A stretch of 64,000 nt of DNA from Citrobacter farmeri (GCF_019048065.1 NZ_CP077291.1:4774001-4838000); one strand, 5' to 3'; shown: positions 7,886 through 21,748, counted from the stretch's first letter. The notes: a model not told the origin generated them from the letters alone. A program made the numbers and translations.

Positions 7886-8460
7886 CATTCTGCGCGCAGC
7901 ATCGCCATCAGCTCTGTCGGTGAGCGATGCTGCCTGATCAGATCGCGCATCACGCGCATGTGCGGCGCGGTATAATGGATAAACTCACTGTATCCAGCGC
8001 ACAGCACACTTTTCCCCCTCTCATCGTGATGTTTTGGACAATCTCCATGACAAAAACGAAATACTGTGCAGCGCTGACAGTCAGGGCTGACCGCCGTTTT
8101 TTCCTCATACCGTGAATACCCACACCACACATTCAGCACGATATCAAAAAGCCGGATATGTATACGTCCAATATCTTCACGCACCCAGATATCAAATACC
8201 GCAGTGAGAAATGTTCCCCACACCTGCGGCTCCACCGATTCTGCCGTCAGCATGCCGCGTTCATCTCGCTCCACGAGTGGAATAAACTGCAGCAGAGAAG
8301 CGCCGCTCTGGCGAAGTTGCTGATACAACGGTTCAGGCCATTGACTGTTCTGGCGATTTACCACCACAGACAGGTAAGCAGTATCATTGTAGAAGCAGTG
8401 ACGACAATCCAGGTTACAACAAGAGCTGGCCGGTTTGGCCATGACCTGACATCCTGTCAT
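7882..8460 (-). CDS. yidF: YidF, shortened anaerobic sulfatase-maturase-like protein
   Basis: 192 residues. The N-terminus holds the radical-SAM iron-sulfur motif CNLDCRHC (Cys15, Cys19, Cys22), preceded by MAKPASS as in anaerobic sulfatase maturases (anSME). The sequence then jumps directly to the late part of the barrel ([15 protein letters not shown]...QFIPLVERD...[14 protein letters not shown]), with roughly half the catalytic domain missing. The C-terminus keeps part of the cysteine-rich SPASM domain ([17 protein letters not shown]), also internally shortened. E. coli YidF is similarly short. The start ATG overlaps the yidG stop (ATGA), so it is translationally coupled to yidHG. No sulfatase gene is adjacent. 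Catalytic activity is doubtful. Confidence 0.8.
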   Translation of the reverse strand: MTGCQVMAKPASSCCNLDCRHCFYNDTAYLSVVVNRQNSQWPEPLYQQLRQSGASLLQFIPLVERDERGMLTAESVEPQVWGTFLTAVFDIWVREDIGRIHIRLFDIVLNVWCGYSRYEEKTAVSPDCQRCTVFRFCHGDCPKHHDERGKSVLCAGYSEFIHYTAPHMRVMRDLIRQHRSPTELMAMLRAEC

Positions 8461-8819
8461 GCTAAATTTCCGATCAAGAGGATAAGTTGGCGAACGTGCG
8501 TTACAGCAAACAATATTGCGAGAGATAACACCGCGAGGGAGATCATAAATTTGTCACGAACCGCGCGAGATTGGGAAAAATCGAGGAGCGAAACATCCAT
8601 CAGATTACGCTTGCGGGTATAGCCCCAGAGAATGATGGCCACGATTGCCAGCACCACAATTGAGACCCAGAACAAAAGCCCCGCCTGATGCCAGTGATGT
8701 TTCACTGCCAGCGCCATCAGCGCGCCATAGCCCAGCAGAGTACGAAACCATGCCAGCGAGGTACGCTCCGGCTGCAGTCCCGGATCGGTTATGCGACGGG
8801 CCTTACGGCTATCCGGCAT
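8457..8819 (-). CDS. yidG: DUF202 inner-membrane protein YidG
   Basis: The 120-residue protein has about three membrane helices and the DUF202 signature near the N-terminus (LQPERTSLAWFRTLLGYGAL). It matches E. coli YidG. Function is unknown. It overlaps yidH by 11 bases upstream and yidF by four bases downstream, making a tight yidH-yidG-yidF unit. Confidence 0.9.
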   Translation of the reverse strand: MPDSRKARRITDPGLQPERTSLAWFRTLLGYGALMALAVKHHWHQAGLLFWVSIVVLAIVAIILWGYTRKRNLMDVSLLDFSQSRAVRDKFMISLAVLSLAILFAVTHVRQLILLIGNLA

Positions 8820-9156
8820 ACAGCACTAGCGCCATAACGACGATCGCCACAATCGTCAAAATCATACTGATAACCAGCAGAGCGCGGGTATAAGGTAAAT
8901 CTTCCTTCAGCCGCATCGCCTTTTCATTGCGTAACCAACGCAGATAACCGTAAATCGCCAGGCCGCCAGCAAACAAACAGAGCAGCAATGCTAACAGCTC
9001 GCGGATCACCGGCGTGGCGAAGTCTGGCGCCAGTTGGTCAAGTCCGACGCCTGCGGCGAGAAAACCCAGCGCAGTGCGGATCCACGCCAGATAAGTACGC
9101 TCGTTTGCCAGCGAGAAGCGGTAATCCGGTGATTCTCCGAGGCGAGAAAGTTTCAT
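8809..9156 (-). CDS. yidH: DUF202 inner-membrane protein YidH
   Basis: The 115-residue protein has three predicted helices and the DUF202 motif SLANERTYLAWIRTALGF near residues 15-32. It is paralogous to YidG, and the two probably form a pair in the membrane (inference). It is the first gene of yidHGF. An AAGGAATATTC lies just before the ATG at 9156. Function is unknown. Confidence 0.9.
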   Translation of the reverse strand: MKLSRLGESPDYRFSLANERTYLAWIRTALGFLAAGVGLDQLAPDFATPVIRELLALLLCLFAGGLAIYGYLRWLRNEKAMRLKEDLPYTRALLVISMILTIVAIVVMALVLYAG

Positions 9157-9217
9157 GAATATTCCTTGTCGGGCTGCAAGCAGGTTCCAGAATAGCCTAA
9201 ATCGACAGGAACGAGGA

Positions 9218-9241
9218 GACCGGCATCGTCCGATGCCGGTC
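9218..9241 (-). terminator. Hairpin after the alpha-glucoside operon
   Basis: GACCGGCATCG and CGATGCCGGTC form an 11-bp stem with a short loop, eight bases beyond the 6-phospho-alpha-glucosidase stop on the minus strand. No clear U-run follows, so it may act as a 3' stabiliser rather than a strong intrinsic terminator. Confidence 0.55.
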
Positions 9242-9248
9242 AGGAGGT

Positions 9249-12190
<2,942 letters not shown>

Positions 12191-12280
12191 TTTCACATCC
12201 TCATGTAACAACCAGTAGGGAGAGGCCTTTTTTGTAGTGATTGCTGGCCTGACACGAGAATAGAAAGTTGCGATCCTCAG

Positions 12281-12293
12281 GACATGACATGTC
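12281..12293. promoter_or_regulatory. Candidate YidP operator
   Basis: GACATG-A-CATGTC is a perfect inverted repeat with a one-base centre. It lies in the 222-base gap between the divergent glvC and yidP. GntR/HutC-family regulators bind short palindromes in such positions. The assignment to YidP is inference. Confidence 0.4.
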
Positions 12294-12412
12294 GCGACGA
12301 TTCGTGATCGCTTTCATGGTTTTAATTTCATCAATGAGGTCTACTTTTTTAATAAAAGTTAGACATCTGAAGGTTTTATCAGCGGTGTTTAAAGGGAAAA
12401 AGAGGTCTGGTA

Positions 12413-13129
12413 GTGATCTACAAATCAATAGCAGAACGACTACGAATTCGCCTGAACTCTTCCGATTACAACATCGGAAGCCCGTTACCGGGTGAAAAAA
12501 AGCTCGCCGTCGAATTTGCGGTCTCGCGAATGACGATCCGTAAAGCGATTGAGGTGCTGGTGGGTTGGGGTTTAGTCGTGCGTCGTCACGGGAGTGGCAC
12601 CTACGTGGCGCGCAAAGATGTCCATCATGAAACCACCAACCTGACCGGACTGGCAGAAGTACTGAAGCAACAGGGGAAAGAGGTGACCAGTCAGGTACTG
12701 ATTTTCGAACTCATGCCTGCGCCCCCGGCGATTGCCAGCCAGCTTCGTATTCAGATTAACGAACGTATCTATTTTTCGCGCCGCGTACGTTATGTTGACG
12801 GTAAGCCCTTAATGCTGGAAGACAGTTATATGCCGGTAAAACTCTTCCGCAACCTCTCACTTATCCATCTGGAGGGGTCAAAATTCGATTACATCGAAAA
12901 AGAGTGCGGGATCACGATCAGCGGTAATTATGAAAGTCTGTCACCTGTACTTGCGGATAAACAGCTTTCAACCCAAATGAATGTTCCGGAGCAGACACCG
13001 TTGCTACGGATTACGTCACTGTCCTACAGCGATAGCGGGGAGTTTTTGAATTATTCAGTCATGTTCAGAAACGCCAGCGAGTATCAGGTGGACTACCATT
13101 TACGGCGCGTCCACCCGGACTCCGTCTGA
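12413..13129 (+). CDS. yidP: GntR/HutC-family regulator YidP
   Basis: 238 residues from a GTG start, matching E. coli YidP. The winged helix-turn-helix spans residues 1-70 (LPGEKKLAVEFAVSRMTIRK). A UTRA ligand-binding domain follows from about residue 90 to the end (FSRRVRYVDGKPLMLEDSYM). UTRA domains usually sense sugar phosphates. Divergence from the glvC-glvA operon makes it the probable repressor of alpha-glucoside use. It ends two bases before the convergent yidE stop. Confidence 0.88.
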   Translation: MIYKSIAERLRIRLNSSDYNIGSPLPGEKKLAVEFAVSRMTIRKAIEVLVGWGLVVRRHGSGTYVARKDVHHETTNLTGLAEVLKQQGKEVTSQVLIFELMPAPPAIASQLRIQINERIYFSRRVRYVDGKPLMLEDSYMPVKLFRNLSLIHLEGSKFDYIEKECGITISGNYESLSPVLADKQLSTQMNVPEQTPLLRITSLSYSDSGEFLNYSVMFRNASEYQVDYHLRRVHPDSV

Positions 13130-13131
13130 GG

Positions 13132-14823
<1,692 letters not shown>

Positions 14824-15011
14824 TTAAGTGGATTATGACTGAACCGTTCAGGCATATATGCAGGGTGGCGCACATTCTGATGCTGAAACGACGCTAAAGC
14901 GCCCTTATGATGGGCGTTTCCACCTCTTTTTCCTCATCGCAAACTGAAGTTGCTGAATGCTTTCTTCAGGTAATGGCATCACTCCCTACATCCGGGGCTG
15001 TCTTCGCGCAC

Positions 15012-15039
15012 AAAAAAGCCCCGTCATTTCTGGCGGGGC
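15012..15039 (-). terminator. ibpAB terminator
   Basis: On the minus strand GCCCCGCC...GACGGGGC forms a stem followed by TTTTTT. It begins 18 bases after the ibpB stop. Confidence 0.85.
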
Positions 15040-15056
15040 AAAGGCAAGGAGCTAAA

Positions 15057-15485
15057 TTAGCTATTTAATGCAGGACGTTCGCTAATGGCAATGCGTTGTG
15101 GAGCCACTGCTTCCGGGACGTTACGGGTTAAATCGATATGCAACAACCCGTTAGTAAACGTCGCTCCGGAAACCTCCATATTTTCAGCCAGCGTAAAGCT
15201 CAGGCTGAACGACTGGGTGACCAGTCCCTGATGCAACCACTTGGTTTCTTTTTCAGGCTGCTGCGGCGCGCCCTTAACGGTCAGGCGGGTGCCTTCCAGT
15301 TGAATATCCAGATCTTCCTGACGGAAACCAGCCAGCGCAAGCGTAATGCGATAGTGATTATCGTCGCTTTTTTCAATGTTATAGGGTGGGAAGCTCTGGC
15401 TTTCGCCGGTGTTTTGTAACGCGGTGGCCAGTTTGTCAAAACCGATCCATTGACGCAGCAGTGGGGATAAATCGTAGTTACGCAT
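15057..15485 (-). CDS. ibpB: Small heat-shock protein IbpB
   Basis: 142 residues with a central alpha-crystallin domain (about 35-125) and a C-terminal anchoring motif ([13 protein letters not shown]). It co-aggregates with unfolded proteins together with IbpA so that DnaK and ClpB can refold them. The ATG at 15485 (MRNYDLSPL) is chosen because AAGGAG sits nine bases upstream. The ATG two codons earlier is too close to that SD. Its leader carries a predicted RNA thermometer. It is co-transcribed with ibpA. Confidence 0.96.
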   Translation of the reverse strand: MRNYDLSPLLRQWIGFDKLATALQNTGESQSFPPYNIEKSDDNHYRITLALAGFRQEDLDIQLEGTRLTVKGAPQQPEKETKWLHQGLVTQSFSLSFTLAENMEVSGATFTNGLLHIDLTRNVPEAVAPQRIAISERPALNS

Positions 15486-15530
15486 AATCATAATCTCCTT
15501 CTAAGAAGCGAGTGATATCTGCAAATCCGT
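15486..15530 (-). promoter_or_regulatory. ROSE-type RNA thermometer of ibpB
   Basis: In the ibpA-ibpB spacer, CTTCT lies directly before AGAAGGAG, so the Shine-Dalgarno can fold back on itself across a tiny loop. E. coli ibpB has a known heat-melted element here. Only the local hairpin can be seen by eye; the extent is approximate. Confidence 0.6.
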
Positions 15531-15595
15531 AGATTCGCATCGGCTCCCTGTCGGCAAGCCTGGGATAACAGGCCGCGTAGCGCGGCCCGACAGAA

Positions 15596-16009
15596 TTAAT
15601 TGATTTCGATACGGCGCGGTTTGTTCGCTTCCGGAATCACACGCTCGAGATCGATGTACAGCAGACCATTGACCAGATTCGCGCCGCGAACATGGATGTT
15701 CTCAGCTAACTGGAACTTACGCTCAAAGTTGCGTTCCGCGATGCCCTGGTAAAGGTAAGTCCGTTCTTTTTGCTCGTCCGCATGCGCACCTTTCACCACC
15801 AGCAGGTTATCCTGCGCGGTGATTTCCAGCTCGCTCTCCGCGAAACCGGCAACGGCAATAGCAATGCGGTAATGATTTTCGTCTACCAGCTCAACGTTGT
15901 ACGGAGGGTAGCCGCCATTACTCTGGCTCTGGTTATTTTCCAGCAGATTAAACAGACGGTCGAAACCAATAGCAGAACGGTATAGCGGGGATAAATCAAA
16001 GTTACGCAT
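15596..16009 (-). CDS. ibpA: Small heat-shock protein IbpA
   Basis: 137 residues, nearly identical to E. coli IbpA ([20 protein letters not shown]), with the alpha-crystallin domain at about 35-125 and a C-terminal PRRIEIN tail carrying the IxI oligomer contact. It binds unfolding proteins during heat shock. The ATG at 16009 is used, with AGGAG 11 bases upstream; another ATG lies two codons before. It is the first gene of ibpAB, with a sigma-32 promoter 107 bases upstream and a thermometer leader. Confidence 0.97.
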   Translation of the reverse strand: MRNFDLSPLYRSAIGFDRLFNLLENNQSQSNGGYPPYNVELVDENHYRIAIAVAGFAESELEITAQDNLLVVKGAHADEQKERTYLYQGIAERNFERKFQLAENIHVRGANLVNGLLYIDLERVIPEANKPRRIEIN

Positions 16010-16095
16010 AATCAATAGCTCCTGAAATCAGCGAGAATGTCATTGACCTTCCATCATGGACAGGCCGGGTAGTCAGAACACCCATCAGGCGTGTT
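16010..16095 (-). promoter_or_regulatory. ibpA 5' leader with ROSE-type RNA thermometer
   Basis: The roughly 85-base leader between the sigma-32 promoter and the ATG ends in ctgatttcaggagctattg before the start. In E. coli this leader folds into stems whose last one traps the SD and opens at high temperature. The U-rich tgatttc beside AGGAG is consistent with that stem. Boundaries are approximate. Confidence 0.65.
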
Positions 16096-16115
16096 CTTCA
16101 TTTGCCTACACCATC

Positions 16116-16144
16116 AAAATGGGTCTGATTGCGAACTTTTCAAG
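16116..16144 (-). promoter_or_regulatory. Sigma-32 heat-shock promoter of ibpAB
   Basis: On the minus strand CTTGAAA (16138-16144) and CCCATTTT (16116-16123) are 14 bases apart, a near-consensus RpoH promoter (CTTGAAA-N-CCCCATNT). The divergent yidQ lies about 175 bases away on the other strand. Confidence 0.9.
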
Positions 16145-16318
16145 CATCCCTGACTGACTTTTTTTACAGTTTGCTGTCTATTGCATAGACTGGGTGGAAG
16201 CGCACTAAACGTTAAAGTGCGATAGCCGCCACAATGCGACGTGATGAGGATGTTATTTCTGGCAAGGGATCGTTATAACTCATCGTGCAAACACCGATGA
16301 TCAACAGATGAATAAATC

Positions 16319-16651
16319 ATGATAAGAAATGTGTTGTTAACGCTGATGATGTGCAGTGGGATGGTTTTACTGAGTGGTTGCTCCAGCGTAATGTCACATA
16401 CCGGTGGTAAAGAGGGAACTTATCCTGGCACCCGCGCCAGCGCCGCTATGATAGGAGATGACGAAACAAACTGGGGTACTAAATCGCTGGCCATACTGGA
16501 TATGCCCTTTACTGCGGTAATGGACACGCTCCTGTTGCCGTGGGATCTGTTCCGCAAAGATAATTCGGTCAGATCGCGTGTCGAAAGAAGCGAGGAGAGA
16601 ACACAGGTAACCAACTCCGTCATCCCTCCTGCGAAAATGCCGGCTCCCTGA
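16319..16651 (+). CDS. yidQ: DUF1375 lipoprotein YidQ
   Basis: The 110-residue protein has a lipoprotein signal: a hydrophobic stretch ending in LLSGC with Cys21 as the lipidated residue. The rest matches E. coli YidQ (SVMSHTGGKEGTYPGTRASA). Function is unknown; +2 is Ser, which predicts outer-membrane sorting. It ends one base before the convergent yidR stop. Confidence 0.9.
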   Translation: MIRNVLLTLMMCSGMVLLSGCSSVMSHTGGKEGTYPGTRASAAMIGDDETNWGTKSLAILDMPFTAVMDTLLLPWDLFRKDNSVRSRVERSEERTQVTNSVIPPAKMPAP

Positions 16652-17878
16652 TTACCGCCCGGTTTCTGTCATCCACAGCTGACGGAAACCATCTACCTCT
16701 TCCATCCACGCCACGAACTGACCGTCTGGCGAAAATACCACGGCATCCGCAGAGGGTGGATTGCCGTGATTCTGGGTTAAAAAGATAATGTCGCCGCTGT
16801 GGACATCACAGCAGGCGATACGGTTATCCAGCACAAATCCCAGCCATTTCCCCGACGGGTGCCAGTTAAACGCGGATTGAATGCCCGTGGCATGATGCGT
16901 CAACTGGCGAGGCTCGCCTCCCTGGGCCGGGATCAGCCAAAGTTGCACAATCCCCACGTCATCGCGCATCAGGAACGCAATCTCTGTTGCCTGCGGATTG
17001 CTGCGCACCCAATGGCGCGGAACCGTCGCCAGCCCGGGAAAGCGGCGTGCATGGGTAAACGTCAGCCGACGCTGGACAACACCGCGCGGCGGTGAGGGCA
17101 AGGTTGCGTCGGTGCCTTCCAGAGGGGCCTCTCCTGGCGTTTTCCAGCCCTCCTCATCCTGCGGCAGTTCTACCAGAAACAGCTCAGGCACTTTCTCACC
17201 ATTGACGGAAAGCGTATCACCGATAAACGCCAGCGCATGATTTCCCACCCAGCCCTCTTCATAGGCACGAGTGATTTCATCGCTGCCCGGCGTGGGGTCA
17301 GGCGTTGTCTGGCTGACCAGTACGCACCAGTGACTACCGCTGTATTCACGCGGGTGCTGCGCGGATACCGCCACCGGTCCATAAGGCACCGCGACGCCAA
17401 CGTTGCGTAAATCCAGTGCCAAATCACGTTCATGCATCACATGGTCGTTATAGGTAAAGCTGACAAACTCGCCGTCAGGGCTGAAAACATGAACATGACT
17501 GCCGCCGCGCAGTGCACCCGGCGTGTAGGGAGAAGTGATATCCATCGCGTCCAGATTTGTCACCTGTCCCTGTTCGGCAATCACGCCACGACGATGATGA
17601 AAGTCGTATTGCCACGTCGCGTCCGGGTTTTCAGGCCCATGAATAAACACATATTTCTCCGCCTGCGGATGCACTGTTACCACACCGACGTGCGCTCCCT
17701 GCGTTGCGCGATAAATCACCTCCCCCTCACCGGTATGGACATTCACCCGTTCAATGGTCTCGCCGGTAAAAGAAGCCCCTGACGGACGGACGTCAAAAAC
17801 CAGCCAGTGGCTGTCAGGCGTCCAGGTCCGGGTATTGGTAAGCTGATGATTACGCGGCGTAAAGGTGACTTGCTTCAT
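16652..17878 (-). CDS. yidR: YidR, predicted beta-propeller protein
   Basis: The 408-residue soluble protein matches E. coli YidR. Repeats of the TolB/WD40-like type recur (TPDSHWLVFDVRPS, SPDGEFVSFTYND, HPSGKWLGFVLDN, SPDGQFVAWMEE), which indicates a six- or seven-blade beta-propeller. There is no signal peptide, so it is probably cytoplasmic. Enzymatic role is unknown. In E. coli it is near the pmrAB-regulated set, but no such box was identified here. Confidence 0.88.
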   Translation of the reverse strand: MKQVTFTPRNHQLTNTRTWTPDSHWLVFDVRPSGASFTGETIERVNVHTGEGEVIYRATQGAHVGVVTVHPQAEKYVFIHGPENPDATWQYDFHHRRGVIAEQGQVTNLDAMDITSPYTPGALRGGSHVHVFSPDGEFVSFTYNDHVMHERDLALDLRNVGVAVPYGPVAVSAQHPREYSGSHWCVLVSQTTPDPTPGSDEITRAYEEGWVGNHALAFIGDTLSVNGEKVPELFLVELPQDEEGWKTPGEAPLEGTDATLPSPPRGVVQRRLTFTHARRFPGLATVPRHWVRSNPQATEIAFLMRDDVGIVQLWLIPAQGGEPRQLTHHATGIQSAFNWHPSGKWLGFVLDNRIACCDVHSGDIIFLTQNHGNPPSADAVVFSPDGQFVAWMEEVDGFRQLWMTETGR

Positions 17879-17915
17879 GGGATGCTCGGGTCAAGGACAA
17901 TTTCATCAATCATAC

Positions 17916-17931
17916 TTCACAAGGACTTCAC
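17916..17931 (+). promoter_or_regulatory. CreB cre-tag upstream of cbrA
   Basis: TTCACAAGGACTTCAC is an exact TTCAC-N6-TTCAC direct repeat, the binding tag of the response regulator CreB. It lies 47 bases before the cbrA ATG. cbrA is a known CreBC-regulated gene in E. coli. Confidence 0.85.
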
Positions 17932-17977
17932 TTTCAGGCTTTAGCGTAGTGCCAACTTCATTTTTGTGGATAAAGAG

Positions 17978-19084
17978 ATGGAACATTTCGACGTAGCGAT
18001 TATCGGTCTCGGCCCGGCCGGCGCAGCGCTGGCGCGTAAACTAAGCGGCAAGATGCGTGTGCTTGCGCTGGATAAAAAACGGCAGTGCGGCAACGAGGGG
18101 TTTACAAAACCCTGTGGCGGTTTACTGGCGCCGGACGCACAGCGTTCGTTCATCCGCGACGGGATCACGCTACCGGTGGATGTCATTGCCAACCCGCAGA
18201 TTTTCAGCGTCAAAACGGTGGATGCCGACGCATCGCTGAAGCGCAATTACCAGCGCAGCTACATCAATATTAATCGTCATGCCTTTGATTTATGGATGAA
18301 ATCATTGATCCCGGATGAGGTACAGGTGTACCACGACAGCCTGTGTCGAAAAATCTGGCGAGAAGAGGGGAAGTGGCACGTGATTTTTCGCGCCGACGGT
18401 TGGGAACAGCAGATTACCGCCCGCTATCTGGTGGGTGCCGACGGGGCAAACTCGTTGGTGCGTCGCTATCTTTATCCGGACCATCAGATTCGCAAATATG
18501 TCGCCATCCAGCAGTGGTTCGCGGAAAGTCATCCGGTCCCGTTTTACGCCTGTATTTTCGATAACGCCGCAACGGACTGCTACTCCTGGAGTATCAGCAA
18601 AGACGGCTATTTCATCTTTGGCGGCGCGTATCCGATGAAGGATGGCCAGGCGCGCTTCGAGGCGCTGAAAGAGAAAATGACTGCGTTTCAATTCCGCTTC
18701 GGCACGCCGGTAAAAAGCGAGAAATGTACCGTACTCTTCCCGTCGCGCTGGGCGGATTTCGTCTGCGGCGAAGAGAACGCGTTTCTGATTGGCGAGGCAG
18801 CCGGATTTATCAGCGCCAGTTCACTGGAAGGAATTAGCTACGCCCTGGATAGTGCGGAGATCCTCAGGTCCGTACTGATGAAGGATGCGCCGGATATTAA
18901 CCGCGCTTACCGGAAAGCCACCCGCAAATTGCGCTGCAAGCTATATGGCAAAATCCTGAAGAGTCGCTGTTTGACGGCGCCCGTATTGCGAAACGCGATT
19001 ATGCGAAGCGGCATCGCGCATATCCCACTTAGCCAGGATGACCAGCCCACCGCAACGTCTGGCGGGCTGGTAAAGGAGTATTAG
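17978..19084 (+). CDS. cbrA: CreB-regulated flavoprotein CbrA
   Basis: 368 residues from the ATG at 17978 ([20 protein letters not shown]), matching E. coli CbrA. An in-frame GTG at 17966 would add four residues and cannot be excluded. The N-terminus has the FAD-binding GxGxxG fold (IIGLGPAG). [14 protein letters not shown] and [17 protein letters not shown] are geranylgeranyl-reductase/PHBH-like flavoprotein motifs. In E. coli it is linked to colicin M tolerance, possibly by acting on undecaprenyl lipids. Control is by the cre-tag upstream. It overlaps the convergent dgoT stop by four bases. Confidence 0.92.
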   Translation: MEHFDVAIIGLGPAGAALARKLSGKMRVLALDKKRQCGNEGFTKPCGGLLAPDAQRSFIRDGITLPVDVIANPQIFSVKTVDADASLKRNYQRSYININRHAFDLWMKSLIPDEVQVYHDSLCRKIWREEGKWHVIFRADGWEQQITARYLVGADGANSLVRRYLYPDHQIRKYVAIQQWFAESHPVPFYACIFDNAATDCYSWSISKDGYFIFGGAYPMKDGQARFEALKEKMTAFQFRFGTPVKSEKCTVLFPSRWADFVCGEENAFLIGEAAGFISASSLEGISYALDSAEILRSVLMKDAPDINRAYRKATRKLRCKLYGKILKSRCLTAPVLRNAIMRSGIAHIPLSQDDQPTATSGGLVKEY

Positions 19085-20373
19085 CCCACGCGTTTTACAT
19101 CGCCCACCAGCAGGATGTAAGAGAGAGCGCCAATCAGGGCAACCACGGAGATGTAGACCAGCGCAGGGCCAAATCCATAGTCTTGCGCAAGGTAGCCAAT
19201 CACCAGCGGAACGGTGATCCCACCCAGTCCACCGACAAAGTTAAACACGCCTCCTGTCAGGCCGATAAGACGCATTGGTGCCAGCGAAGAGACCAGAGAC
19301 CAGGTGATGGAAGCAAACCCGTTGCCGAAGAACGCTATCGCCATCAGGGTCATAATCCACACCGGATCGTTAGTGTAGTTTGCGCCCATAATGCAGGTAG
19401 AGATTAACAGGCCGCAGATAATCGGTGTTTTACGCGCCACGCCAAGCGAGAAGCCTTTTTTCACCAACTTATCCGCCAGCCATCCGGAAAGCAGCACGCC
19501 AAAGAATGCGGCCAGAAACGGAACGGTGGTCATAAAGCCCGCCTTCAGCGCGGTAATGCCTTTTTCCTGCGTCAGGTAATTCGGGAACCACGTCAGGAAG
19601 AACCACAGCGTAGAGGTGACAGCAAACTGGCCCAGATAAACGCCCACCAGCTTCCGGTGGAACACGAGCTTCCAGTCTGCTTTAGTCAGAGGCTGACGCG
19701 CCTCTTTCTTAACAGGCGCATCGCCATCCACCAGACCGCCGCCGTCACGAATATAGTCCAGTTCCGCTTTAGTGATACTTTTGGTTAAACGGGGCGGCTG
19801 ATACACCTTAAACCAGACAAGCGACCAGACAATGCCGATTCCCCCGGTGACAATGAACACCCAGTGCCAGCTCAGCATCTCCTGAATCCAGATCAGCAGC
19901 GGAGTCAGGAATGCCAGACCGACAAATTGTCCTGAAGTATAAAAACCGACGGCGGAAGCGCGCTCATGTTCAGGGAACCAGCTCGTCACCATCCTGTTGT
20001 TGGTCGGGAAGGCTGGCGCTTCAAAAATCCCGGTAATCGCGCGCAGACCAATCAGCGACATCAACCCGGTGGCGAAACCCTGGAAGAGGGTTGCCACCGA
20101 CCAGCCAAATATGGCGATGAAGTAGGTCAGGCGCGAGCCAACACGGTCAAGGAACCAGCCCCCCGGAATCTGGCATAGCGTATACAGCCAGGCAAAAGCC
20201 GAGAAGACGTAACCCATTTCCGCTTTCGTAATGCCAAACTCTTCCTGAATATGTGCCGACGCCACCGCGAGATTGGCGCGGTCGACATAACAGATGACCA
20301 CGGTAATAAAGATCATAACCAGCGTCAGGTAACGGCGACGACCGGTTTTTGCAGCAGTAACTGGAATATCCAT
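19081..20373 (-). CDS. dgoT: D-galactonate:H+ symporter DgoT
   Basis: 430 residues from the ATG at 20373 ([24 protein letters not shown] about ten bases upstream). It is a 12-helix anion:cation symporter of the MFS, very close to E. coli DgoT. Key features are [11 protein letters not shown] in helix 1 and [10 protein letters not shown] between helices 2 and 3. It imports D-galactonate. It is the last gene of the dgo operon, separated from dgoD by an ERIC element, which could affect its mRNA level. A 15-codon upstream in-frame extension is not used. Confidence 0.95.
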   Translation of the reverse strand: MDIPVTAAKTGRRRYLTLVMIFITVVICYVDRANLAVASAHIQEEFGITKAEMGYVFSAFAWLYTLCQIPGGWFLDRVGSRLTYFIAIFGWSVATLFQGFATGLMSLIGLRAITGIFEAPAFPTNNRMVTSWFPEHERASAVGFYTSGQFVGLAFLTPLLIWIQEMLSWHWVFIVTGGIGIVWSLVWFKVYQPPRLTKSITKAELDYIRDGGGLVDGDAPVKKEARQPLTKADWKLVFHRKLVGVYLGQFAVTSTLWFFLTWFPNYLTQEKGITALKAGFMTTVPFLAAFFGVLLSGWLADKLVKKGFSLGVARKTPIICGLLISTCIMGANYTNDPVWIMTLMAIAFFGNGFASITWSLVSSLAPMRLIGLTGGVFNFVGGLGGITVPLVIGYLAQDYGFGPALVYISVVALIGALSYILLVGDVKRVG

Positions 20374-20490
20374 CGCAATCTGTCTCCAGATTTTGGGCAT
20401 AGCGAAGCCGCTCACCATGCCCTGTCATTTACAGAGGGTGTTTGTTTTATTTTTAAAATAAAAAAATTACGCTAATGCGCTAAATAATTC

Positions 20491-20595
20491 GTGCTGGGGG
20501 AAGGCGGCAAGTTTTCGCATCCCCGGGAGCATACAAAAGTATGTGACCGGGGTAAGAAAACGCAGCCAACGCACCACCAGCGCGAAGTATGACGC
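20491..20595. repeat. ERIC/IRU repeat between dgoD and dgoT
   Basis: The segment has the core of the enterobacterial repetitive intergenic consensus: GTGCTGGGGGAAGGCGGCAA at the left, a central inverted repeat (atccccgggagcatac / gtatgtgaccggggt) and GCAGCCAACGCAC...GAAGTATGACG at the right. ERICs are short (about 127 bp) transcribed palindromes found only between genes. This copy is slightly shorter. It sits inside the operon and would fold in the mRNA. Confidence 0.85.
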
Positions 20596-20599
20596 GCAT

Positions 20600-21748
20600 T
20601 TACCACTCCGCTACACTGCCGTCTTCATGACGCCACAGCGGATTACGCCAGTCCGGCGCATTTTTACTCAGCTCAATGACTTTGGCCTCATCAATATCCA
20701 CGCCAAGTCCCGGCCTCATCAACGGTTTGAAGAACCCGCCTTCCATGTTGAAATCATCTTTGTTTTTCACAAAGTCGAGCAGCTCCGCGCCCTTGTTATA
20801 GTGAATGCCCATGCTCTGTTCCTGGAACACCGCATTGCGCGAAACAAAGTCGACGTGCAGACACGCAGCCAGCGCGATCGGCCCCAGCGGACAGTGCGGA
20901 GCCAGCGCCACATCATAGGCTTCCGCCATCGCCGCAATTTTGTAGCACTCGGTGATACCGCCCGCATGTGACAGATCCGGCTGCAAAATCGCCAGTCCGC
21001 CTGCTTCCAGTACCCGTTTAAACTCAAAGCGCGAGAACATACGTTCACCCGCCGCGATCGGAATATGCGTCTGTTCCGCCAGTTTCGGATAGTACTCCGC
21101 CTGTTCTGCCAGCACCGGCTCTTCAATAAACAGCGGACGATAAGGCTCCAGCTCTTTAATCAACACTTTTGCCATTGGCGCGCTAACGCGGCCGTGGAAA
21201 TCCAGACCAAACTCAATCTCATTGCCAAAGGCTTCGCGGATCTGCGCCACGGTGTTCACTGCACGATCGACCGCTCGCGAGTTATCAATCACTCCCATCT
21301 CTTCGCAGCCATTGAGCTTAAAGGTGTCAAAGCCGATATTGCGCAGTTGCTTAATGCCGTCGATCACTTCCGCAGGACGATCGCCGCCAACCCAGCTGTA
21401 GGCTTTGATTTTGTCGCGCACCAGACCCCCCATCAGCTGCCAGACCGGGGCATTCAGCACTTTACCTTTGATGTCCCACAGCGCCTGGTCGATACCGGCG
21501 ATAGCGCTCATCATAATCGGGCCACCGCGATAGAAGCCTGCGCGGTACATCACCTGCCACAAATCGTTAATACGCGCCGGATCCTGACCAATCAGGTAAT
21601 CACCCAGTTCATGTACCGCCGCTTCGACGGTACGCGCACGGCCTTCAATCACCGGCTCGCCCCAGCCGACGACGCCTTCGTCGGTTTCAATTTTCAGGAA
21701 CATCCAACGCGGAGGTAAACGGTACGTGGTGAGTTTGGTTATTTTCAT
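20600..21748 (-). CDS. dgoD: D-galactonate dehydratase DgoD
   Basis: The 382-residue enolase-superfamily enzyme converts D-galactonate to 2-dehydro-3-deoxy-D-galactonate. Asp183 and His185 in GLDFHGR, the Glu in FIEEPV (about 209) and the Glu in AAGERMFSR (about 235) are the known metal ligands and catalytic residues. Length and sequence match E. coli DgoD. Its start overlaps the dgoA stop by four bases. Confidence 0.97.
   Translation of the reverse strand: MKITKLTTYRLPPRWMFLKIETDEGVVGWGEPVIEGRARTVEAAVHELGDYLIGQDPARINDLWQVMYRAGFYRGGPIMMSAIAGIDQALWDIKGKVLNAPVWQLMGGLVRDKIKAYSWVGGDRPAEVIDGIKQLRNIGFDTFKLNGCEEMGVIDNSRAVDRAVNTVAQIREAFGNEIEFGLDFHGRVSAPMAKVLIKELEPYRPLFIEEPVLAEQAEYYPKLAEQTHIPIAAGERMFSRFEFKRVLEAGGLAILQPDLSHAGGITECYKIAAMAEAYDVALAPHCPLGPIALAACLHVDFVSRNAVFQEQSMGIHYNKGAELLDFVKNKDDFNMEGGFFKPLMRPGLGVDIDEAKVIELSKNAPDWRNPLWRHEDGSVAEW

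Noticed and set aside
16201..16221. Hairpin CGCACT...AGTGCG between ibpA and yidQ
   Set aside because: Only six or so base pairs with an eight-base loop and no T-run. It cannot be told from chance or from a weak regulator site.
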